A stretch of 40,303 nucleotides of DNA from an uncultured Bacilli bacterium (GTDB taxonomy: Bacteria > Bacillota_I > Bacilli_A > RF39 > UBA660). This document shows, in pieces, positions 1 to 8,393 of the stretch. Under the pieces are notes generated by a model. The model was not told the DNA's origin, did not search any database, and saw only the letters and a list, made by a program, of their open reading frames with translations. Position 1 is the stretch's first letter, and every line of letters starts with the position of its first letter. The DNA lies in contig CAKOZD010000016.1 of NCBI GenBank assembly GCA_934131175.1, positions 1 through 40,303 of the forward strand, written 5' to 3'. Both the position numbers and the translations under genes were made by a program.

Positions 1-22
1 TTTGATGTTACTAACAAATTAC

Positions 23-59
23 TTTACTGACATTCTCTCAAAATGAATTTACTGACATT
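23..59. repeat. Short direct repeat (12 bp, twice)
   Basis: The 12-mer TTTACTGACATT occurs at 23-34 and again at 48-59, a period of 25. It lies just beyond the 3' end of the dut gene. No hairpin or gene is visible in bases 1-77. The function is unknown and the window edge cuts off the context. Confidence 0.4.
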
Positions 60-77
60 TTCAAAAAAATTTGACAT

Positions 78-539
78 CTATTTTTTATCAGTAGAACCAA
101 ATCCACCAGTTCTATCTCCTGTTGCATTATCATTATCAACAACCAAATACTTTTGGAAAACTACTTGTCCTATTACATCACCTTTTTTGACTTCAATATC
201 ATGGTCACTACAATTGAAATATGAAAAGTAAAAATGTCCATCATTATCTGGATTACCATAATAATCGCTATCAATTAATCCAACACTATTAGCCATTAAA
301 AAGCCTTTTTTTGGACCACTACTTCTATTAAGTAATAAATAGCACTCATCATCTTGACAATATGCTTTTAATCCTGTTGGTATAAGTGTTGGCTTACATC
401 CAGGAGTAAACATAGGTATTGTAATATCTTCTGCTGCTTCCACATCATATCCTGCAGAATTAGCAGTTTTTCTTACTGGCAAATTTATACCTTTATCTTC
501 ATATCCTTTTACTACTTCAAAACCTCTTAATCTACTCAT
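78..539 (-). CDS. dut: dUTP diphosphatase (dUTPase)
   Basis: Hydrolyses dUTP to dUMP and pyrophosphate, which keeps uracil out of DNA and supplies dUMP for thymidylate synthesis. The five motifs of the trimeric dUTPase family are visible in order: AGYDVEAAED near residue 29, the NRSSGPKKG segment near 71, GLIDSDYYG near 87, GDVIGQVVFQKY near 120, and the C-terminal P-loop-like RTGGFGST near 143. At 153 residues the length is normal. It is the last gene of the nrdD-nrdG-deoxyribosyltransferase-dut series. Its ATG overlaps the TGA stop of the preceding gene by four bases (ATGA), which suggests translational coupling. The context with anaerobic ribonucleotide reductase makes this a dNTP supply operon. 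Identification is firm. Confidence 0.95.
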   Translation of the reverse strand: MSRLRGFEVVKGYEDKGINLPVRKTANSAGYDVEAAEDITIPMFTPGCKPTLIPTGLKAYCQDDECYLLLNRSSGPKKGFLMANSVGLIDSDYYGNPDNDGHFYFSYFNCSDHDIEVKKGDVIGQVVFQKYLVVDNDNATGDRTGGFGSTDKK

Positions 540-856
540 AACTTCTTAACATCTCCTTTACTATAATATAAAACTCTTTTATTTAAAAATTTAGCATATT
601 CTATTTGATTCTTTGTAGAAGAACCAATATATTTATCTTTATCTATAACTAATACTAAATCACTTTGTCTAATTTTTTCTTTTTGTACATAATCTAAAAT
701 AATTTTATTTTCTTCACCACATAAAGGATTTTCACCAGTCTGATTATAAACTAAAGGAGATAATACAATGTAACCCTTTATAGATAATGAAACTTCTAAC
801 TCTCTAAAAATTTCTTCAAATCTAGTACTTCCAATTAAACAAATATTTGTATGCAT
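536..856 (-). CDS. Nucleoside 2-deoxyribosyltransferase-like protein
   Basis: A small Rossmann-like protein that resembles the nucleoside 2-deoxyribosyltransferase / DUF4406 superfamily. That assignment rests on the opening ICLIGSTRF strand-loop, the QSDLVLVID segment and the YIGSSTKNQIEYAKFLNKRV segment, all typical of that fold. Members exchange bases on deoxynucleosides or cleave nucleotides; the true substrate here cannot be read from sequence. The start is uncertain: an in-frame GTG at 868 sits only two bases from AGGA, while the ATG at 856 places the first strand right after the start as in relatives, and I prefer the ATG. It lies between nrdG (a gap of a few bases) and dut (four-base overlap), so a role in deoxynucleotide salvage is plausible. 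Confidence 0.6.
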   Translation of the reverse strand: MHTNICLIGSTRFEEIFRELEVSLSIKGYIVLSPLVYNQTGENPLCGEENKIILDYVQKEKIRQSDLVLVIDKDKYIGSSTKNQIEYAKFLNKRVLYYSKGDVKKL

Positions 857-871
857 AACATCAATCACATC

Positions 872-1369
872 CTAATCACAAAATAAAGTAATCTTACCAC
901 TCTTCTTGGTTTTTTTAACATCAATTACTCTTTGATTAGATGAACCCTTCCACTTTAAAGTAGGGTTATGCAAACTATCATCATATTGGCCATCTACCAA
1001 AACATCTATATAATCAAATACTTCTTTATTTCTTTCCATAATGTCATCATATAGAAAGCCGCTCCAAACCCAAACTGTTTTCTTTGGAAATTTCTTTTTA
1101 AATGCTCTAGCAAGTTCTATTGTTCCTTCAATATTTTTAGGATGCATAGGCTCTCCACCTAAAATAGAAAGCCCAGCAACATAATCTTTTTCAGATAATT
1201 CTAATACCCTATTTATTGTATCCTCTGTAAACTCTTTTCCACCTTTAAAATTCCATGTTTCTGCATTAAAACAATTTTTACAATGAAATTCACAGCCTTG
1301 CATGAATATTGAGACACGGACTCCTGGTCCATTAGAAATATCCATCTTTCTTATTTTGTTATATCTCAT
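872..1369 (-). CDS. nrdG: Anaerobic ribonucleotide reductase activating protein
   Basis: Radical-SAM activase that generates the glycyl radical on NrdD using S-adenosylmethionine and a 4Fe-4S cluster. The cluster-binding CxxxCxxC motif is visible as CEFHCKNC near residue 26, preceded by the usual GPGVRVSIFMQG segment. A glycine-rich GGEPMHPKN motif that binds SAM lies near 91. At 165 residues the length is normal. It begins two bases after the nrdD stop codon, so the two are cotranscribed and made together as in most anaerobes. Its ribosome binding site lies inside the end of nrdD. Confidence 0.95.
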   Translation of the reverse strand: MRYNKIRKMDISNGPGVRVSIFMQGCEFHCKNCFNAETWNFKGGKEFTEDTINRVLELSEKDYVAGLSILGGEPMHPKNIEGTIELARAFKKKFPKKTVWVWSGFLYDDIMERNKEVFDYIDVLVDGQYDDSLHNPTLKWKGSSNQRVIDVKKTKKSGKITLFCD

Positions 1370-1371
1370 GT

Positions 1372-3564
1372 CTATTCATCATCCTTATTATCAATATGAA
1401 CAACTCTTTCTTTTATTTCTTGAGTTCTTCCTTTATTCCAGAAATTAGTTCCAATATAACCGCAAGTTCTTCTAGCAACATTTAATGTATCATGATCTCT
1501 ATTACCACATTCTGGACAATACCACTCTAAATCATCATCTAATAAAATTTCTCCACTATATCCACATTTTTGACAATAATCACTCTTTGTATTTAATTCA
1601 GCATACATAATATTTTCATATATGAAATTAATTACTTCCATTACAACATCAATATTATTTTCAAGGTTTGGAGTTTCGATATAACTAATTGCTCCACCTG
1701 GAGATAGACGTTGAAATTCAGATTCTAATTTTAGTTTAGTAAATGCATCTATTTCTTCAAATACAGGAACATGATAACTATTTGTAATATAGTCTCTATC
1801 AGTGATTCCTTTAATTTTACCAAATCTATCTCTTAAACATTTTGCAAATTTATATGTTGTTGACTCAATTGGAGTTCCATATAATGAATAATCGATATCT
1901 TCTGCTTCTTTCCATTCATTACATTTATCATTCATATGTTGCATTACTTCAATAGCAAAATCATGACCCTTTCCATTATCAGTATGAGAATGTCCTGTCA
2001 TATATTTAACACATTCATAAAGACCCGCATATCCTAAAGAAATTGTAGAATATCCGTGATGTAATAATTCATGAATTGATTCACCTTTTTCTAATCTAGC
2101 AAGTGCTCCATGTTGCCATAATATTGGAGCAACATCACTTGTAACTTTAGATAGACGTTTATGTCTAATTTGTAATGCTCTATGACATAATTCTAGTCTA
2201 TCATCAAACACTTTCCAGAAAAGTTCCATATCTTTTCCTGATGTTAAAGCAACATCTGGTAAATTGATAGTAACTACACCTTGATTAAATCTACCATAAT
2301 ATTTTCCCTTATTTTCAACATAATTCAATGCCTTTGAAATATTTCCAACATTAAACATTCTATCAGGTGTTAAGAATGAGCGGCATCCCATACATGGGAA
2401 ACACTCTCCATTACCAAGTGAATTAATTTTATTTTCTTTCATTACTTTTTCTGAAATATAATCTGGAACCATTCTCTTAGCAGTACATCTTGCAGCAAGT
2501 TCAGTTAAATAATAATATTTTCCTTTAGGATTAATATTCTCTTCTTCAAGAACATAAAGTAATTTAGGGAATGCTGGAGTTATATAAACACCTTTTTCAT
2601 TTTTCATACCTTCCATTCTTTGTTTCAAAACTTCCTCTATAATCATAGCAAGTTCTTCTTTATATTCTTCAGTTTCACCTAAATACATACATACACTTAA
2701 GAATGGTGCTTGACCATTTGTAGTAGTCATTGAGTTAATTTGATATTGGAATGTTTGAACACCATCAGTTATTTCTTTTTTCAAATCTTCCATAGCAAAT
2801 TTTTCAATTTGTGCTTTTGTTAATTTACGTTCCTTGTATTTTTTTAAATAAAATTCTTTAGAACTTCTAACAAATGGAGCTAAATGTGTAAGAGTGATTG
2901 TACATCCACCATATTGAGAAGAACTAACAGCAGTAATTAATTGAGTTGCTATTGTCATAGCAGTTAAAAATCTATGAGGTTTCTCAATCATTACTCCATT
3001 AATATTTGTACCATTTTGTAACATATCATCAAGGTTTATTAAATCACAATTATGTAATGCATTTTGTGCAAAATAATCTGCATCATGAAAATGAATTATA
3101 CCTTGATCATGAGCAGTTACTATATCTTCAGGTAATAAAAATCTTCTTGTAATATCTGTACTAGTTATTCCTGCTAAATAATCTCTCTGAGTAGTAACAA
3201 CTTTTGCATTTTTATTAGAATTTTCTGTATTCCAGTACTCTGACTCTCCATCAATTAACTCTTTAATAGATTTATCAGTAGTATTACTTCTTCTAACTAA
3301 TTCTCTAGTATATCTATAAGTAATATATTCCTTAGCAAGTTCATACTTACCAAGAGTCATTAATCTCTTTTCAATTACATCTTGAATATCTTCAACAAGC
3401 ATTCTTTTCTTATGAAGTCCTTCAATATATTTAATAATATTTCTTATTTGAATATCACTAACTCTGTCTTCTTCACTAACCTCTAAATTAGCTTTATTAA
3501 CAGCTTCTTCTATCTTATCTGGACTATAATCTACTATATGTCCATCTCTTTTTATTACCTTCAT
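1372..3564 (-). CDS. nrdD: Anaerobic ribonucleoside-triphosphate reductase
   Basis: Class III, oxygen-sensitive enzyme that reduces ribonucleoside triphosphates to deoxyribonucleotides. The N-terminal ~90 residues look like an ATP-cone regulatory domain (KVIKRDG at the start). The C-terminus carries a four-cysteine zinc site (CQKCGYSG and CPECGNRD) and the glycyl-radical loop RRTCGYIGTN. The ATG at 3564 is preceded by GAGG at a good distance. A longer reading from a TTG at 3609 would overlap the -10 element of the promoter, so I reject it. It heads the nrdD-nrdG-deoxyribosyltransferase-dut operon, and the upstream palindrome suggests control by the divergently encoded Crp/Fnr-type regulator. 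Presence of class III enzyme points to anaerobic growth. Confidence 0.97.
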   Translation of the reverse strand: MKVIKRDGHIVDYSPDKIEEAVNKANLEVSEEDRVSDIQIRNIIKYIEGLHKKRMLVEDIQDVIEKRLMTLGKYELAKEYITYRYTRELVRRSNTTDKSIKELIDGESEYWNTENSNKNAKVVTTQRDYLAGITSTDITRRFLLPEDIVTAHDQGIIHFHDADYFAQNALHNCDLINLDDMLQNGTNINGVMIEKPHRFLTAMTIATQLITAVSSSQYGGCTITLTHLAPFVRSSKEFYLKKYKERKLTKAQIEKFAMEDLKKEITDGVQTFQYQINSMTTTNGQAPFLSVCMYLGETEEYKEELAMIIEEVLKQRMEGMKNEKGVYITPAFPKLLYVLEEENINPKGKYYYLTELAARCTAKRMVPDYISEKVMKENKINSLGNGECFPCMGCRSFLTPDRMFNVGNISKALNYVENKGKYYGRFNQGVVTINLPDVALTSGKDMELFWKVFDDRLELCHRALQIRHKRLSKVTSDVAPILWQHGALARLEKGESIHELLHHGYSTISLGYAGLYECVKYMTGHSHTDNGKGHDFAIEVMQHMNDKCNEWKEAEDIDYSLYGTPIESTTYKFAKCLRDRFGKIKGITDRDYITNSYHVPVFEEIDAFTKLKLESEFQRLSPGGAISYIETPNLENNIDVVMEVINFIYENIMYAELNTKSDYCQKCGYSGEILLDDDLEWYCPECGNRDHDTLNVARRTCGYIGTNFWNKGRTQEIKERVVHIDNKDDE

Positions 3565-3606
3565 AATAAATACCTCACTTCTTCTTTTCTTTTTTAAACC
3601 ACAAAC

Positions 3607-3672
3607 CAATTATAACGCAAACTAAAAAAATACTTTGTTGCATTTGCAACATTTTACATTTTTTGTTAAAAT
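3607..3672. promoter_or_regulatory. Divergent promoters with a 16-bp operator (nrdD operon / Crp-Fnr regulator)
   Basis: A perfect inverted repeat with 7-bp arms and a 2-bp centre, TGTTGCATTTGCAACA, lies at 3636-3651. On the minus strand TATAAT (3614-3609) is a good -10 for nrdD, with no good -35. If transcription starts about 7 bp beyond it, the palindrome is centred near -41.5, the classical class II activator position. On the plus strand TTGCAA (3644-3649), a 17-bp spacer and TAAAAT (3667-3672) make a promoter whose -35 lies inside the palindrome, which suggests autorepression. Binding by the adjacent regulator is inferred. Confidence 0.65.
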
Positions 3673-3691
3673 TCTTTTAAGAGGTGATTTT

Positions 3692-4321
3692 ATGACCAAA
3701 CTTTTTGAAAATATCAATGATAAAAATATATTGAAATTAAAGAGAATTCTAAAGTCATCAACTGCAATCTATAGAAAAAATGTCAATGTATTGTCAAATG
3801 TAAACATGAACGATTTTATCGCATTAATTGACACTGGAAGTGTCCAATTGATATATAATGACTACGACGGAAATAATACTGTACTAGAAGAATTACAAGA
3901 AGGTGAATTCTTTGGTAGTATTACATATAATGTTAATTCTGATGAAATTACATGTATTACAAAGGAAGAAACTCAAATAACATTTATTGAATATAATGAA
4001 GTAACAAATAATGAAATAATAAAAACTGATTTTTATATTATATTTATAAAAAACTTAATAAAAATATTAAATGAACAATTGCATAATAAAAATACAAGGA
4101 TTGAACTTTTAACAAAACATACAACTCGTGATAAACTATTAGAATATTTTAAACAATGCTCTAAAAAAAGAGGTTCTAATAGATTTAAATTACCAATGAC
4201 ATATACAGATCTTGCAAGCTACTTATCAGTAGATAGAAGTGCTATGACAAGAGAAATAAAATATTTAAAAACTGAAGGTTTCATTGAAACCGATAATAAA
4301 ATTATTACACTGAAATTTTAA
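3692..4321 (+). CDS. Crp/Fnr-family transcriptional regulator
   Basis: About 209 residues: a cyclic-nucleotide-binding-like beta-roll in the first ~120 residues (the EELQEGEFFGSITY segment is typical), a dimerisation helix, then a winged helix-turn-helix near the C-terminus (TYTDLASYLSVDRSAMTREIKYLKTEGFI). No N-terminal cysteine cluster for an Fe-S centre is seen, so it is not a classical FNR and its signal is unknown. The ATG at 3692 has GAGGTG in front; an upstream TTG at 3635 would run through the operator and is rejected. It is divergent from the anaerobic nrdD operon and shares its operator region, so it probably controls that operon and itself. Family assignment is solid, function inferred. 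Confidence 0.85.
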   Translation: MTKLFENINDKNILKLKRILKSSTAIYRKNVNVLSNVNMNDFIALIDTGSVQLIYNDYDGNNTVLEELQEGEFFGSITYNVNSDEITCITKEETQITFIEYNEVTNNEIIKTDFYIIFIKNLIKILNEQLHNKNTRIELLTKHTTRDKLLEYFKQCSKKRGSNRFKLPMTYTDLASYLSVDRSAMTREIKYLKTEGFIETDNKIITLKF

Positions 4322-4349
4322 AAAAAATGGATGAAAAAATCCATTTTTT
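4322..4349. terminator. Bidirectional intrinsic terminator
   Basis: An 11-bp stem (AAAAAATGGAT paired with ATCCATTTTTT, loop of six bases) immediately follows the regulator stop codon and lies 11 bases beyond the stop of the convergent minus-strand gene. Flanking A and T runs allow it to act in both directions. Confidence 0.85.
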
Positions 4350-4359
4350 ATTTATATTA

Positions 4360-5382
4360 TTAATCTTTGATTTTAACTAAACTCATATACTCACCAGTTT
4401 TAATATTTATAGCACGTGCTTCTATTCCCTCATCTTCATGATTTATTAAAGTCCACATAATTTTTATTTCATCGCTAATAGGTGTTTTCTCTTTTAATTT
4501 TCCTTTCACACATTTATTCATCTCAACTGTGGTAACATATATATTTTCACAAGATACAGAATAATTTCCTATCATTAAATTATTACTCATTGTTGAAATA
4601 TCATAACCTGCTTGTTTTAAAGCACTTTCACCATTTTCTATACTACATTTTCCTTCATAATAATCAGTAGATAAATCTTGATAACTCTTATACCAATAAC
4701 ATTTATTATTTGTAAATTTCCAAGCCTCTTCCGATTCGTTTAATACTTTCCATATTCCAGAAAGTTCCATTTTCTTTCCTAATGAGTCTATTCTTGCATC
4801 CTTATAAATATACCAAGGTGTACTCTTAGGATCCTCATCATATGAAATATCAGTAAATTCTATTGATTCAATTAATATTAAAACATCATTAAAAGTATTA
4901 TCAATACCATTTTTACCAACAAGTTTAAAAGAAAATAAAGAATCATACTTGTTAGAACCAATCAAATAAAATCTACCAATAATATCTGAAGTAGAAGTAC
5001 CATAATCAAAATATGCATAGTATACATCTTCTTTTAAATATAAAAAATTATTACTACCAGAATACACGTTATAATTATTTTCTATTAAATATCTACTCCT
5101 ATTAAAGTAATCTCTAAATTCTAAATATAAAAGATGACGTTTTTCTACATCATTTAAATCATTAATTAAGTTACTACTATTAATAGGAGAAAAAAGACAT
5201 TTATATTTTGAATTATATAAATTATTTTTTATCTTCTTCCAATTACTATTATATTTTAAATTGTATCCATCACCTGTAAATGTTCTTTTAATAGAAAATA
5301 AATCAAGAAAAAATTTATAAATAATTTCTGGTACATAATAAAGAAATGCCATTATAAAGATTAATAAAGTAATATTTTTCAT
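4360..5382 (-). CDS. Unknown membrane-anchored protein
   Basis: About 340 residues. The N-terminus has a hydrophobic segment (roughly residues 4-25) that would serve as a signal anchor; the rest is hydrophilic and rich in Tyr, Asn and Lys, and probably lies outside the membrane. I recognise no family. The ATG at 5382 is chosen because GAGGGGAG lies just upstream; a start six codons earlier would place that site inside the gene. It stands alone: the bidirectional terminator closes it on one side and a 130-base AT-rich gap separates it from the nitroreductase on the other. Paired cysteines in the C-terminal half (for example near KCSIEN and NKCVKG) could form disulfides. Function cannot be proposed. 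Confidence 0.6.
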   Translation of the reverse strand: MKNITLLIFIMAFLYYVPEIIYKFFLDLFSIKRTFTGDGYNLKYNSNWKKIKNNLYNSKYKCLFSPINSSNLINDLNDVEKRHLLYLEFRDYFNRSRYLIENNYNVYSGSNNFLYLKEDVYYAYFDYGTSTSDIIGRFYLIGSNKYDSLFSFKLVGKNGIDNTFNDVLILIESIEFTDISYDEDPKSTPWYIYKDARIDSLGKKMELSGIWKVLNESEEAWKFTNNKCYWYKSYQDLSTDYYEGKCSIENGESALKQAGYDISTMSNNLMIGNYSVSCENIYVTTVEMNKCVKGKLKEKTPISDEIKIMWTLINHEDEGIEARAINIKTGEYMSLVKIKD

Positions 5383-5503
5383 AATAAAAACTCCCCTCAA
5401 AAAATATTCAAAATACTAAATTTATAATTATAAATTTAATATCCCACAAATAAATTTTTCGCAGGAGAAGTAATATATCATAGGAAAAATTAAATGTAAA
5501 GAA

Positions 5504-5531
5504 AAAATTGCAAGAAATTCTTTGCAATTTT
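5504..5531 (-). terminator. Intrinsic terminator of the SUFU-nitroreductase pair
   Basis: A 10-bp stem (AAAATTGCAA with TTGCAATTTT, 8-base loop) followed on the minus strand by a run of T. It begins two bases beyond the nitroreductase stop codon. Confidence 0.85.
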
Positions 5532-5532
5532 A

Positions 5533-6030
5533 TTAGTCAATAAAATGAATTTTTTCTTCCTTATACCTGTTTTGTTGACGATGTTTTTTTGAAGGATACC
5601 CTATTGGAAATAGACAGAATGGTTCTAGGTTTTCTTCAATATTTAAGAGGCTTTTTACACTATTCATTTGCTTTTCTATTGGAGCAATACCAATCATACA
5701 CCCCCCTAAACCTAAGGCATCTGTTTCTAACCACATATTTTCCATACAAATAGATAAATCTATTAATGAATAATCTGGCTCAATACAATCTTTTTTGTAA
5801 CAAGATACAACAATTACAGGAGCACTCTTTGAAAATACTGAATATGGTGTTGTTGATGACAATTTTTCTATTAATTCTTTATTTTTTACAATGTAAAACT
5901 CCCATGGTTGTTGATTCTTAGCAGATGGTGATTGCATACCAGCTTTTATTATTTTTAATATTAATTCATTAGAAACATCTTTTTCTAAAAAATCTCTAAC
6001 ACTTGTTCTTGTATATATTTCTTCTACCAT
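5533..6030 (-). CDS. Nitroreductase family protein
   Basis: FMN-dependent NAD(P)H oxidoreductase of the nitroreductase fold, here a short 165-residue form. Diagnostic segments are the N-terminal RTSVRDFLEKDV, the SPSAKNQQPWEFYIV motif near residue 34 that lines the flavin site, the GLGGCMIGI loop near 106, and the PFCLFPIGYPSKK segment near the C-terminus. Substrates in this family include nitroaromatics, quinones and flavins, and the physiological one cannot be told. It follows the SUFU-domain gene by nine bases and shares its transcript; a strong terminator lies after it. Identification of the family is firm. Confidence 0.9.
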   Translation of the reverse strand: MVEEIYTRTSVRDFLEKDVSNELILKIIKAGMQSPSAKNQQPWEFYIVKNKELIEKLSSTTPYSVFSKSAPVIVVSCYKKDCIEPDYSLIDLSICMENMWLETDALGLGGCMIGIAPIEKQMNSVKSLLNIEENLEPFCLFPIGYPSKKHRQQNRYKEEKIHFID

Positions 6031-6039
6031 ATTAACACC

Positions 6040-6705
6040 TCACTGTATATATGAATTAACTCTATTCATATCTGTTACAAAATCAGGATTATTCTTTTTT
6101 ATTAAATTTATCAATTCTCCAACTTTTTCAGGATTGTTTTGTAATGCTATTAACTCAGTTTCTGTTATACCATAAAATTGTAAAAAATCTGTTCTTCCAT
6201 ATATAGTTTCTTTTTGACTACGAGCTTCTGTATCATTAATAACAAGTAATGCTGTAATATAAGAATTAATATTAGGATTAAGAGATTTTCCACTAAGAGC
6301 AATATATTCTCCCGCTTTAAAATATTTACCTGTTGTATTAGTGTATCTAGCAAGAGAAGCTAGTAAATCTATTACCCATAAACAATTATTTAAATCAGGT
6401 TCATTAACTTTAAAAGTCATTTCATAGCCCCATTTATTATATTCTCCACCAAGCTCATCAACATTAGCATACAACTCTGTCATACCATATGTAACAATAT
6501 GTTTATATCCTTTAGGTGAAGTATAAATAGAATAACCATCTAAATAATTATTTCCACCAAACATTGCTCTACTAGACATATTAGTGCCATAATGAATAGG
6601 TTCCTGATTAGGATAAAGTCTTTCAAACTCATTGTCAATAATATCCCATCCAGGAGCCCAATCTTCATCTTCTTCCATTAACTTAAGAAACTCTTTCTTT
6701 CTCAT
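6040..6705 (-). CDS. Suppressor-of-fused (SUFU) domain protein
   Basis: 221 residues that match the bacterial SUFU-like domain: PGWDIIDNEFERLYPNQEPIHYGT at the start, a GGNNYLDGYSIY segment, HIVTYGMTELY near residue 68, WGYEMTFKV near 92, and ITALLVINDTEA followed by FLQFYGITETELIALQ towards the end. In animals SUFU restrains Gli transcription factors; in bacteria the domain is common, often in immunity-protein or toxin-neighbour settings, but has no general assigned role. No toxin gene is adjacent. It is the first gene of a two-gene unit with a nitroreductase. No signal peptide or membrane segment is seen, so it is cytosolic. Confidence 0.8.
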   Translation of the reverse strand: MRKKEFLKLMEEDEDWAPGWDIIDNEFERLYPNQEPIHYGTNMSSRAMFGGNNYLDGYSIYTSPKGYKHIVTYGMTELYANVDELGGEYNKWGYEMTFKVNEPDLNNCLWVIDLLASLARYTNTTGKYFKAGEYIALSGKSLNPNINSYITALLVINDTEARSQKETIYGRTDFLQFYGITETELIALQNNPEKVGELINLIKKNNPDFVTDMNRVNSYIQ

Positions 6706-6918
6706 ATTTCAATCATCACCACCTATTATAGTTAATTATAACATAACAAATGAGTAATCAAACAATTAATGAAAATATTATTTTATTCATATAAAGATTA
6801 TAATTAAATTAAACTTCTCATTTTAATATATTATATAATCACATGAAATATAGTACATAATATATACATTTAATTTATAAATAAAATAATATTATTTAAT
6901 TACAATGAATAAAAACAC

Positions 6919-6955
6919 TTAAAATAACCATCAAATTACCAGATGGTTATTTTAA
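6919..6955. terminator. Intrinsic terminator in a 290-base AT-rich gap
   Basis: A 14-bp perfect stem (core AATAACCATC with GATGGTTATT) with a nine-base loop. It lies about 40 bases beyond the stop of the secreted-protein gene and can act in both directions. The rest of 6706-6996 is very AT-rich and shows no gene. Confidence 0.75.
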
Positions 6956-6996
6956 ATCTTATAAGAACATGAAATCAATCTAACGCTAAATTAAAA

Positions 6997-7542
6997 TTAG
7001 TGATATACTTTAATTGTTCCACTTACACCATTATAAGCATTAGGATCTCTAATTGCCTTAAATGCAAAAGCATAGTGTTGATTCTTATTTAATCCTGTCA
7101 CCCTTAAACATGATGATGTTGGAGCACCACTACTGGTATAATATTTAACAAAACTGTCAGTACTTTTATTGTATAATCCTATTTGCATTTTTGTTCCACT
7201 TACATTTAATGGACTTATATTATAGTCTAAAAATATTATTCCACTACTATTTGGAGAAAAATAATAATTTGTATATAACCAATTTACTCTTACTTCAACT
7301 AAATTTCCAGAATATGCCCTAGAACTTAAATTCCAATATTGAGTTGGTTTCGATGTGGAACGATAAGATGCACTTAATACATCATCAGGATTTTCATATA
7401 GTTCTACTGGAGATGTTCCTAATGACACTTCTTCAAAATTTATAGAATCATTTTGAATATTTTGTCCCATTGCATTTACATTAAGACAATTAAATAAAAA
7501 AATTGATATGATTAAAGTTAGTAACTTAATATTAAACTTCAA
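6997..7542 (-). CDS. Unknown secreted protein
   Basis: 181 residues with a typical signal peptide (KFNIKLLTLIISIFLFNCLNVNA, cleavage likely after the first 24 or so residues). The mature part is rich in Ser, Asn, Tyr and aromatic residues and looks like a small beta-rich extracellular domain; I recognise no family. It starts with TTG at 7542, nine bases after a strong AGGAGG that overlaps the end of the preceding XRE-membrane regulator gene. The two are therefore cotranscribed and probably coupled in translation. The pairing of a membrane-bound regulator with a small secreted protein suggests a signalling, immunity or bacteriocin-like function, but nothing in the sequence settles this. Confidence 0.6.
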   Translation of the reverse strand: MKFNIKLLTLIISIFLFNCLNVNAMGQNIQNDSINFEEVSLGTSPVELYENPDDVLSASYRSTSKPTQYWNLSSRAYSGNLVEVRVNWLYTNYYFSPNSSGIIFLDYNISPLNVSGTKMQIGLYNKSTDSFVKYYTSSGAPTSSCLRVTGLNKNQHYAFAFKAIRDPNAYNGVSGTIKVYH

Positions 7543-7548
7543 ATTAAT

Positions 7549-8232
7549 TCACCTCCTTTCAATTAACAAATATACACGTGATATTAGAAATCCAACGATA
7601 ATCCTTATAAAAATATCATCTATGTCAAATATAGCTAGAAAGAAAATCCATTTTATCAACTCAAATAGAAAATTACTAATGATTAACCAATTAATTTTAT
7701 AAACATTAAATATAATAAGAAATAATGAAATAAATACACCTATTACACAATTGATAAGAATATTATTAAAAAATAAAATATAGTTTTTTGTGATTGTTAA
7801 AGCTAAAATATTACTAAATGGCAAACATGAAAAATTATTCTTTAATTTGATAAAATAGCTATTATCAAATCCATAAAAATTATAATTAAAATAATAAATT
7901 ATTCCTAAAATTACAGCTGTTAATAGAATTAAAGAAAAATTTTTATAGTTAAATTTTTTGATGCTTAAATGTTTAAAAAAAACATTTGATTTAGTATTAT
8001 TTTTTAATAAATCTTTATTATTAATATATTCTCCATTTAGTAGTTCTGAAATAGTAATATTAAGTTCCTTTGATAATGGTTCTAAAAGAGAAGTATCTGG
8101 AAGACCATTACCACATTCCCATCTTGATATAGCTTTGTTTGTAACATTTATTTTATTGGCTAATTCTTCTTGGGTTAAACCCCTTTTTACTCTTAAATAT
8201 TTAATAAATTTTCCAACGTTTTCTAAATTCAT
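7549..8232 (-). CDS. XRE-family regulator with C-terminal membrane domain
   Basis: The first ~70 residues are a lambda-repressor-type helix-turn-helix of the XRE family (GKFIKYLRVKRGLTQEELANKI, then ISRWECGNGLPDTSLLEPLSKEL). Roughly residues 95-225 contain four hydrophobic stretches that look like membrane helices. DNA-binding domains tied to the membrane in this way occur as one-component sensors in Firmicutes. It precedes the secreted-protein gene by six bases, and it is divergent from the unknown gene at 8394, so the 160-base AT-rich gap between them probably holds its operator. Signal and targets are unknown. GGAGACAG supports the ATG at 8232. Confidence 0.75.
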   Translation of the reverse strand: MNLENVGKFIKYLRVKRGLTQEELANKINVTNKAISRWECGNGLPDTSLLEPLSKELNITISELLNGEYINNKDLLKNNTKSNVFFKHLSIKKFNYKNFSLILLTAVILGIIYYFNYNFYGFDNSYFIKLKNNFSCLPFSNILALTITKNYILFFNNILINCVIGVFISLFLIIFNVYKINWLIISNFLFELIKWIFFLAIFDIDDIFIRIIVGFLISRVYLLIERR

Positions 8233-8393
8233 AACTGTCTCCTTAATTTATAATTATATTTAAAAATATTTTTAAAAAAAAATCAATCTATGATTCATAG
8301 AATATAACATTTTATATAATAAATAGATTAAATTTTATTTGCTATTTCGCCAAAACATAAGTATAATATGTGATAAATCAAAGGGGGATATTT

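Noticed and set aside
3565..3609. Longer nrdD start at a TTG (3609)
   Set aside because: It would place the coding start on the TATAAT -10 element; the ATG at 3564 has a good ribosome binding site.
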